Origin: Phycisphaerales bacterium
GTDB lineage: Bacteria > Planctomycetota > Phycisphaerae > Phycisphaerales > UBA1924
Assembly: GCA_019747615.1 (NCBI GenBank)
Contig: JAIEQQ010000259.1
Location: 1-13,757, forward strand
DNA length: 13,757 nt
Reading direction: 5' to 3'
Part shown: positions 8,461 to 13,757 of the stretch, piece by piece
Numbering within the stretch: the stretch's first letter is position 1
How the letters are laid out: every line of letters begins with the position of its first letter
Notes under the pieces: model-generated
Databases searched by the model: none
Told to the model about the DNA's origin: nothing
What the model saw: the letters and a program-made list of their open reading frames with translations, nothing else
Position numbers and translations under genes: made by a program

Positions 8461-8791
8461 GCTCCACCCTGAGGCCACACGCACCGTCGCCTGTTGCGAG
8501 TTCTCCGCGTCGAGCGAGCGATGCACCCGTTGCTATTCAAACCTCGTGCCAGCTCGCGCAACCGCCCGCACGCCCCTGAGAACGCGGCCGGACCTTCCCC
8601 CCGCCGCACGCTTGGCAGCCGCCGCGCGCAAGACGCCTGCCATTCTGACCCCCAGGCCCGCCATCGCCATCACCCCGCCCGCAAAGTCCCCAGCTTCCTG
8701 AACTTCCCAATCGACGAAACTCCGCCTCCCTCGCGGCATCGCACGCAGTGCCCGGTATGAACCAGCACGCCGCGCCGTTGCCCCGCCCCGC
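8461..8791. other. Gap between divergent hsp20 and DnaJ-type genes
   Basis: No gene is supported here. Open frames exist on both strands but are rich in proline, arginine, alanine or glycine with no recognisable domain. The region must hold the promoters for hsp20 and the DnaJ-type gene. I found no CIRCE-type inverted repeat (TTAGCACTC / GAGTGCTAA). Confidence 0.5.
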
Positions 8792-8797
8792 TATTGT
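8792..8797 (+). promoter_or_regulatory. Possible -10 box TATTGT upstream of the DnaJ-type gene
   Basis: TATTGT (4 of 6 to TATAAT) would place the transcription start near 8804, about 50 bases before the ATG at 8855. It would also lie after the alternative GTG at 8798. No -35 match is visible. The same hexamer occurs before the carbamoyltransferase gene. Confidence 0.25.
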
Positions 8798-8854
8798 GTG
8801 ACTCAGGAGACCCAACCGCACGCCGACCACGCCTCAAGCCTCTTCTCCAACCTC

Positions 8855-9919
8855 ATGAAGTCCCAGGACTACTACGCCGTTCTCGGAGTCAGCCGCACCG
8901 CCAGCGCCGAGGAGATCCAGCGCGCGTTCCGATTGCTGGCTCGCAAGTACCATCCCGACGTGAGTAAGGAGCCCGGCGCCGACGCCCGCTTTAAGCAAGT
9001 CAACGAGGCCTACGACACGCTCAAAGACCCGCAGCGACGAAAGCTCTACGACCAATACGGCAGCGACTGGAAAGCCGCGCAAACCGCTGGCGTGAACCCC
9101 GACGAAGCGGCCGCCCGCTCGCAACGGCGCGGACGCCCGTCGCGCCCCGGGCGTGCCTCGGCGCGCCCAAGCTCGGGTTTTGGCGCGCCCGACAGCTCAG
9201 ACTTCTCCTCCTTCGGCGGCCAGCCCGGAGGTGCCAACTACGCTGACATGTTCGACGATCTCTTTGGTCAAGCAGGCAAGCGTCGACAGAGCGAGCAATC
9301 GTCACCGGACGAAGACGCCTTCTCCCGCGGCTTCCGCGCCGCGGCCTCCGCGCTCCCTAAAGGTGCCAACCTCGAAGCCAGCGTCACCATCCCCCTCATC
9401 GACGCCCACCGCGGCACCTCGCGCACTTTCACCCTTTCGCGCGACGGCGCCGGCGTCGCTTCCCTCGATGTCCGCATCCCGCCGGGCACGCTCGACAACA
9501 GCGTCCTGCGTCTGGCTGGCCAGGGCCACCCGGGCCAAGGCGGGCCCGGCGATCTGCTCGTGCGCGTCCGCATCGTGCCGGATCCGAAGTTCACCTTCCG
9601 CCTGGACGACGCCGGCCGCCCCACGCCCGACCTCATCACGCCCGTGCTGCTTGCGCCGTGGGAGGCGGCCCTCGGCGCAAAGGTTGATGTCCCCACGCTC
9701 GAAGGCACCGTGACCCTCGGCATTCCCGCCGGCTCCTCCTCCGGCCAGCGCCTCCGCCTCCGCGAGCGCGGCTTCGCCAAACGCACGCCCGCCTCCGGCC
9801 AAGGCGACCTCTACGCCGAACTCACCATCGTCATCCCCAAGACGCTCACGCCCGAGCAGACGCGCCTCTTCAGCGAGCTGCGCGACGCGAGTCCGGACTT
9901 CAAGCCGCGGGCGCAATGA
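8855..9919 (+). CDS. DnaJ/CbpA-type co-chaperone (type B, no zinc finger)
   Basis: 354 residues from the ATG at 8855, where the protein begins MKSQDYYAVLGV, the usual J-domain opening. The J domain (about 4-70) has the HPD motif at 33-35 (KYHPDVSK), which stimulates the ATPase of DnaK. A serine/glycine-rich linker follows (about 90-145, with FGQAG and FSSFGGQPGG), then the C-terminal substrate-binding beta domains (about 170-330: IPPGTLDNSVLRLAGQGHPG, GDLLVRVRIVPDPKF, PAGSSSGQRLRLRERG). There is no CxxCxGxG zinc region, so it is CbpA-like rather than true DnaJ. The frame is open to a GTG at 8798 (19 more residues), but those residues do not fit the family. It is divergent from hsp20. The next gene is convergent, 29 bases away. 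Confidence 0.93.
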   Translation: MKSQDYYAVLGVSRTASAEEIQRAFRLLARKYHPDVSKEPGADARFKQVNEAYDTLKDPQRRKLYDQYGSDWKAAQTAGVNPDEAAARSQRRGRPSRPGRASARPSSGFGAPDSSDFSSFGGQPGGANYADMFDDLFGQAGKRRQSEQSSPDEDAFSRGFRAAASALPKGANLEASVTIPLIDAHRGTSRTFTLSRDGAGVASLDVRIPPGTLDNSVLRLAGQGHPGQGGPGDLLVRVRIVPDPKFTFRLDDAGRPTPDLITPVLLAPWEAALGAKVDVPTLEGTVTLGIPAGSSSGQRLRLRERGFAKRTPASGQGDLYAELTIVIPKTLTPEQTRLFSELRDASPDFKPRAQ

Positions 9920-9935
9920 GTCTGACAGCGGCCCG

Positions 9936-9952
9936 ATGAACGCGTCGTTCAT
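9936..9952. terminator. Hairpin between convergent genes, overlapping a stop codon
   Basis: ATGAACG / CGTTCAT forms a 7-bp perfect stem with loop CGT. It sits 17 bases after the stop of the DnaJ-type gene, and its right arm contains the stop codon (9949-9951) of the minus-strand gene. With only 29 bases between the two stops, a shared bidirectional terminator is plausible. No T tract follows on the minus strand. Confidence 0.5.
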
Positions 9953-10743
9953 TTGCTCCACTCGATCCCGAGCAGGTCAGCGACTTCGCTCCTGCCAAGA
10001 ATCGCGACAAGTACCGCCATCAGCGCAATCCGCAGCCCAAACTTAATCAGCCCGAGCACGAACGCCTCGATGTACTCAATGTCGAGCAGCCATGCCGTGA
10101 GAAGCAGATTCGCTGCCCAAAGTGCCAGCGTCACGACGATAAACTCCGGCAGCGTCACTAACGACAACATCCACGCCGCCGTCATCACCGAGTCAATCGC
10201 CGCCAACCGCAGCATCGTCAGGTGCACCGGAGCGTCGAACCCGATCCACGTCAGGCACAAGATAAAGAACGCGGCGGCGCCCAGCGTCGTAGACACCGCC
10301 AGCCATGCGAGCCAAAACGGGATCGCTTCCGCCGCGTTAAACCCGATCAACACAAGGCACATCGACGCCAACCCCGCCCCCAGCATGATCGCCGGCACCA
10401 TGTACGCCTGCCGCACAACGCGCGCGTTCTCAACCTTCGAGTAGTCCTTCCATGATTTGGGCTTGTTCTCAACGCCGCATTCCGGGCACTTGCGCGACTT
10501 CAGCCCCACCATGGAGTAGCCGCACCCCGAGCAGGTCGTCGTGCCGCCGCTGACTTTTCCAGCGCCGATGCCCGTGCCGCGCTGAATCCCCTTGCGCTTG
10601 TCAAAACCGCACTCGACGCAGATCACGGCGTCGAACCGCAGGCTCTTTCCACACCCCGGACACGCCTCCGCCGTCGGCACCGGCGTGTCGGTGTTCATCT
10701 CGGAGTTGCGCACCCGCACCTTTCCGGCCTTGTCATCGTTCAT
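9949..10743 (-). CDS. Polytopic membrane protein with two zinc ribbons
   Basis: 264 residues. Two cysteine-pair modules lie at the N-terminus: C28, C31, C42, C45 (CPGCG...CVECG) and C71, C74, C86, C89 (CSGCGYSM...CPECG). After a charged linker there are four or five hydrophobic segments (about 113-135, 142-167, possibly 172-195, 197-219 and 228-249). The layout suggests a cytoplasmic metal-binding head on an integral membrane domain. I do not know a function; the second ribbon resembles the one in the protein at 886-1854. The start at 10743 is preferred because a TATGCT box lies exactly 6 bases upstream; the frame extends another 21 codons beyond, and M16 (MNTDTPVP) is another option. Confidence 0.85.
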   Translation of the reverse strand: MNDDKAGKVRVRNSEMNTDTPVPTAEACPGCGKSLRFDAVICVECGFDKRKGIQRGTGIGAGKVSGGTTTCSGCGYSMVGLKSRKCPECGVENKPKSWKDYSKVENARVVRQAYMVPAIMLGAGLASMCLVLIGFNAAEAIPFWLAWLAVSTTLGAAAFFILCLTWIGFDAPVHLTMLRLAAIDSVMTAAWMLSLVTLPEFIVVTLALWAANLLLTAWLLDIEYIEAFVLGLIKFGLRIALMAVLVAILGRSEVADLLGIEWSK

Positions 10744-10749
10744 CGCGCC

Positions 10750-10755
10750 AGCATA
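10750..10755 (-). promoter_or_regulatory. Possible leaderless -10 box TATGCT
   Basis: TATGCT (4 of 6 to TATAAT) is followed by GGCGCG and then the ATG at 10743. The spacing is identical to the box before the lipoprotein gene, so the mRNA would start at the start codon. No -35 match is seen. Confidence 0.38.
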
Positions 10756-10959
10756 CCACCCCATGCGAGGAACGCGAGGGCCCACACAAGAAATCACTCG
10801 GCACAACCGCCGTTGCCACTCTTGCTTGCAGCTTGTCCAACGCCAGCCTTGGAAACGCGGGCCATCACAGACCGGCGGCCACCACGATCCGCACTGAACC
10901 TCTCCGCTCTTCTCTGCGTGCTCCGCGATCGGGGCTCACATCGAAACGGTTGCACAGGT

Positions 10960-10979
10960 CCGCGTGCTCGCGCACGCGG
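10960..10979 (-). terminator. Stem-loop downstream of the carbamoyltransferase gene
   Basis: CCGCGTGC / GCACGCGG pairs perfectly over 8 bp around a four-base loop, 57 bases after the stop at 11036. No T tract follows, so termination activity is uncertain. Around it (10744-11035) I see no supported gene. Confidence 0.4.
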
Positions 10980-11035
10980 CTCCGACGGATCCGACCTCAG
11001 CGCGCGGCTCGATTCACGTTCACGTTCAAGCTCGC

Positions 11036-12847
11036 TTACTTCGTCTTGCTGAACTCCGCCGAGATCACCTCGGCCTTCGCCGCGAGCTCTTCGGGCTTCT
11101 CGCACCAATACGAGCCGACCGCCAAGCAGTCCATCTTCGTACGCGCGAAGCACGAGATCGCCTGCGCCGGCGTGTGCACGACCGGCTCGTTCTCGTTGAA
11201 CGACGTGTTCAGCAGCACCGGCACGCCGGTCTTGTCGCTGAAGTTCTTGATCAGGTCGTAGTACATCTCGTTCTGCGAGCGCTTGACCGTCTGCACGCGA
11301 CCGGTGTCGTCAAGGTGGTTCACCGCTGACAACCGCTCGCGCCACTCCGGGCGCGTCTTATAGACGATGTTCATGAACGGCACCTCGTGCGCGCCCTCGT
11401 AGAGCTCGCCCAGGCGATCAAACAGCACCGCCGGCGCAAACGGCCGGAACGGTTCGCGGTTCTTGATTCGCGCGTTGAGGATCGCCTTCATGTTCGGCCA
11501 GCTCGGGTTGCAGATGATCGAGCGGTTGCCCAGCGCACGCGGGCCCCATTCCTCACGACCCTGGAACCAGCCCATGATCTTGCCGCGGCACAGCGACTCG
11601 ACCGCCGTGCGCATCAAGTCCTCGCGCGACATCTTCGTGAACTTCAGACCCTTGGTGTTCGCTGCGATGTCCGTCGCGATCTGGTCGTCCGTCCATTCCG
11701 AGCCCCAGTACGCGTGCCCGACCTCGCCGGTGCGCGGGATGCCCAGCTCGTTGTGCAGCACATAGAGCGCCGCGCCCGCCGCCGTCCCGTCATCGCCCGC
11801 CGCGGGGTGGATGTAGATCCGATCGACCACGCCCTGCATCACCAGCTTGCCGTTGGCAACACCGTTGAGCGCACAACCACCAGCCATCACCAGGTCACGG
11901 CAGCCGGTCTTCTTGACCGCGTCGCGCACCATGTCAATGTACACGCGCTCGAAGTGCGCCTGGATCGACGCCGCGAAGTCGTGCTCGCGCTCGGTCAGCG
12001 GATCCTTGCGGTTGCGCGCCGGGCCGAACATCTCCACGATCTTCTGGTTATAGAAGTTCGGCGCCTTCAGCTCGCCGGCCTCGTTGGTCAGCGCGGCCTC
12101 TTCCGCGTCGCGGTCCAGCATCTTCTTGTACCAGTCAAAGTACTCGCCGTTGAGGCGGATGCCCTTCTCCGGGTCGTACCAGCAGAGCTTCTTCATCTGC
12201 TCGCTATAGGTGTCCTTGCCATAGGCGCCAAGGCCCATGACCTTGTACTCCTCGCCGTAGCGATCAAAGCCGATGTACGAGCACATCGACGAGTAGAACA
12301 CACCCAGCGAGTGCGGCGGGTGCGACCGCTGCAAAACCTCGATCTTGTTCCCCTCGCACTTGGCCATCATCGCGGTGCAGAAGTCACCGGCGCCGTCGAT
12401 CGTCACCGCCACGGCGCGCTCAAAGCCCGACCAGTGGTACGCCGAGGCGACGTGCGTCAGGTGATGCTCGATGTTGTGGACCTTGGCCCGCACCTGCGAC
12501 TCAGGAACGCCGAGTTGCTCGGCCAGGGAGACGCCCTTGACCTTCTTGTGCATCGAGAAGCGGAACGACGCCATCGAGATGCCCACGGCGGGGTTCTTGG
12601 CGATGAACGCCAGTTTCGCGCCCATGTTCGCCTTCGTATTGCGGGCGTAGGCGATGTCCGTGACGTCCGCCATTGAGGCACCGGCCATCCGCAGCACCTC
12701 AAGGATTGCCTCACGCGGGAACCCGCCGTAGTGCTTCACACGGTTGATCCGCTCCTCAGCGATCGCCGCGATCACGCCGTTCTTGTTCGCCAAAAACGCC
12801 GCCGCGTCCGGGTGCGTTGAGTTCAGGCCGAGGATCAGTGGTTCCAT
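11036..12847 (-). CDS. Carbamoyltransferase (NodU/CmcH/TobZ family)
   Basis: 603 residues. The family transfers a carbamoyl group from carbamoyl phosphate, through a carbamoyl-adenylate made with ATP, to a hydroxyl of a sugar or natural product. Visible are the N-terminal LILGLNSTHPDAAAFL, EERINRVKHYGGFP (H39), the metal-site segment IEHHLTHVASAYHWSG (H128, H132) with D151 in TIDGAGD, HPPHSLGVFYSSMCSYIGF, MAGGCALNGVANGKL and HPAAGDDGTAAGAAL. The C-terminal domain has MGWFQGREEWGPRALGNRSI and ILNARIKNREPFRPFAPAVL, typical of the family. The start at ATG 12847 has GGAG 9 bases upstream; an in-frame GTG at 12862 overlaps that site and is less likely. The acceptor is unknown: no glycosyltransferase or antibiotic gene is nearby. 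carB, which supplies carbamoyl phosphate, ends 256 bases upstream on the same strand. Confidence 0.93.
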   Translation of the reverse strand: MEPLILGLNSTHPDAAAFLANKNGVIAAIAEERINRVKHYGGFPREAILEVLRMAGASMADVTDIAYARNTKANMGAKLAFIAKNPAVGISMASFRFSMHKKVKGVSLAEQLGVPESQVRAKVHNIEHHLTHVASAYHWSGFERAVAVTIDGAGDFCTAMMAKCEGNKIEVLQRSHPPHSLGVFYSSMCSYIGFDRYGEEYKVMGLGAYGKDTYSEQMKKLCWYDPEKGIRLNGEYFDWYKKMLDRDAEEAALTNEAGELKAPNFYNQKIVEMFGPARNRKDPLTEREHDFAASIQAHFERVYIDMVRDAVKKTGCRDLVMAGGCALNGVANGKLVMQGVVDRIYIHPAAGDDGTAAGAALYVLHNELGIPRTGEVGHAYWGSEWTDDQIATDIAANTKGLKFTKMSREDLMRTAVESLCRGKIMGWFQGREEWGPRALGNRSIICNPSWPNMKAILNARIKNREPFRPFAPAVLFDRLGELYEGAHEVPFMNIVYKTRPEWRERLSAVNHLDDTGRVQTVKRSQNEMYYDLIKNFSDKTGVPVLLNTSFNENEPVVHTPAQAISCFARTKMDCLAVGSYWCEKPEELAAKAEVISAEFSKTK

Positions 12848-12934
12848 TGAGTCGTGCTCCACAGTTCAATGCCGGGTCAGGACAGGAAGGTCGCCTGCCC
12901 GCTCAGGGGTCTTGGGCAAAAAGGGGAAACGGAG

Positions 12935-12963
12935 ACAATAGCGGGCCCGCGCGTGGCTGGCAT
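12935..12963 (-). promoter_or_regulatory. Possible promoter of the carbamoyltransferase gene
   Basis: On the minus strand ATGCCA (4 of 6 to TTGACA) and TATTGT (4 of 6 to TATAAT) are 17 bases apart. The transcript would start near 12928, leaving a leader of about 80 bases. If real, the gene is not dependent on carB transcription. Confidence 0.35.
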
Positions 12964-13103
12964 ACTCCAGCGCGTCACCCCCCAACCTTTTGCAAGCCGT
13001 TGACAATGCCTCATATCGACCGGGAAACGCCGCCTCGCCAGCGTCGCCGGCCGATTCATACCGGCCAACGCCCGATCTTTCGGCGATCGTCCGCGATCTG
13101 AAG

Positions 13104-13757
13104 TTATCGGGCGAGCGTCATCTCGCCGGTGGCGCTCCGCGAGTAATCCTGCAACGCCGCGACGGTCCAGTCCGCCTCGCGTAAAGCCTTAATCGCCTGG
13201 AGAGCCGCCATCGCACCCGTACAGGTGGTGATCATCGGGATGCCCATGCGCACGGCCGCGGAGCGGATCTTGCCCTCGTCGGTCTTCCAGCCGGTCTTGG
13301 TCGGCGTGTTGATGACGAGCTGGATCTTGCCATCGCTCATCAGGTCGATGACGTTCGGCCTCGTGAAGGCGTCCACCTTCTGAATGACGTTGGTCACGAT
13401 CCCGAACCGGCGCAGGTGGTCCGCAGTGCCCGTGGTGCAATGCACCACAAACCCCAGGCCCACCAGCCCGCGAGCGATCTCGACCGCCTGCGGCCGATCG
13501 CTCTCACGCACCGACAGGAACACGGCGCCGTTCAGCGGGAGCTGAATGCCCGCCGAGAGCAGGCCTTTGGCAAACGCGATCGGCCAGCGGGTGTCGATGC
13601 CCATCACCTCGCCGGTGCTGCGCATCTCCGGCCCGAGCGTGACGTCCACACCCGGGAACTTCGCAAACGGGAAGACGCTGACCTTGACCGCCGTGACCCC
13701 TGCGCCGTCCTTGGGCTCGGTGATGTTCAGCTCGTCGAGCGTTTTGCCCATCATCAC
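13104..13757 (-). CDS. carB: Carbamoyl-phosphate synthase large subunit, C-terminal part
   Basis: The last 217 codons of the gene; the rest lies beyond the right edge. CarB makes carbamoyl phosphate from bicarbonate, ammonia (from glutamine via CarA) and two ATP, for arginine and pyrimidine synthesis. KVSVFPFAKFPGVD...LGPEMRSTGEVMGID (25-55 of the visible part) ends the second synthase half. The MGS-like regulatory domain follows (about 75-195), with AVFLSVRESDRPQAVEIA, GFVVHCTTGTADHLR, INTPTKTGWKTDEGKIR and PMITTCTGAMAALQAI, the region that binds allosteric effectors in other bacteria. It ends with TAA at 13104-13106. The gap to the next gene (12848-13103) has a weak inverted repeat at 13049-13066 (GGCCG / CGGCC). 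Confidence 0.95.
   Translation of the reverse strand: MMMGKTLDELNITEPKDGAGVTAVKVSVFPFAKFPGVDVTLGPEMRSTGEVMGIDTRWPIAFAKGLLSAGIQLPLNGAVFLSVRESDRPQAVEIARGLVGLGFVVHCTTGTADHLRRFGIVTNVIQKVDAFTRPNVIDLMSDGKIQLVINTPTKTGWKTDEGKIRSAAVRMGIPMITTCTGAMAALQAIKALREADWTVAALQDYSRSATGEMTLAR

Noticed and set aside
10794..10865. 23-codon minus-strand frame beginning MARVSKAGVG before the zinc-ribbon membrane gene
   Set aside because: No ribosome binding site, no recognisable feature, and not in a position that suggests a leader peptide.
11387..12676. 429-codon open frame on the plus strand opposite the carbamoyltransferase
   Set aside because: Antisense shadow of a gene with unmistakable family motifs.
13000..13005. 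Perfect TTGACA on the plus strand
   Set aside because: No -10 match 16-18 bases downstream and no plus-strand gene follows.

Overview
The window is GC-rich bacterial chromosome. Two of its proteins join CxxC...CxxC zinc ribbons (CPRCWYDM...CPECG; CSGCGYSM...CPECG) to hydrophobic segments. I associate this style with Planctomycetota, probably class Phycisphaerae. That placement is an inference from pattern, not from a marker gene. No tRNA, rRNA, insertion sequence or CRISPR array was found.

Left part (1-3640). The tail of an uncharacterised protein (1-240, +) is followed by a heptad tandem repeat and a hairpin. A small DUF3303-type gene (375-641, -) comes next, then what looks like a decayed, internally deleted copy of the first gene's tail (663-790). 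A membrane zinc-ribbon protein (886-1854, +) precedes atpD, the F1 ATP synthase beta subunit (2107-3549, +). atpD stands alone: no atpG before it, no atpC after it, and a strong terminator directly behind it.

Middle part (3641-9919). On the minus strand lie a PD-(D/E)XK-type nuclease-like protein (3936-5180, of visibly lower GC), a lipoprotein (5306-6076), a Do/HtrA periplasmic serine protease with two PDZ domains (6233-7711) and a small heat-shock protein (7950-8402). A DnaJ/CbpA-type co-chaperone (8855-9919, +) is divergent from hsp20. DnaJ, Hsp20 and HtrA together make a small protein quality-control neighbourhood covering cytoplasm and periplasm.

Right part (9949-13757, all -). A polytopic zinc-ribbon membrane protein (9949-10743), a NodU/CmcH/TobZ-type carbamoyltransferase (11036-12847) and the 3' end of carB (13104 to the window edge). 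CarB makes carbamoyl phosphate, which is the donor used by that class of carbamoyltransferase, so the adjacency is biochemically sensible although the 256-base gap argues against tight coupling.

Regulation. Some genes have clear Shine-Dalgarno sequences (atpD, htrA, hsp20, carbamoyltransferase). Several others have a TAnnnT box 4-8 bases before the start codon and no Shine-Dalgarno, which suggests leaderless transcripts. I see no clearly new multi-gene system here. The most noteworthy items are the decayed gene copy, the two stop-repeat-terminator arrangements, the leaderless-promoter pattern, the isolated atpD and the low-GC nuclease-like gene.
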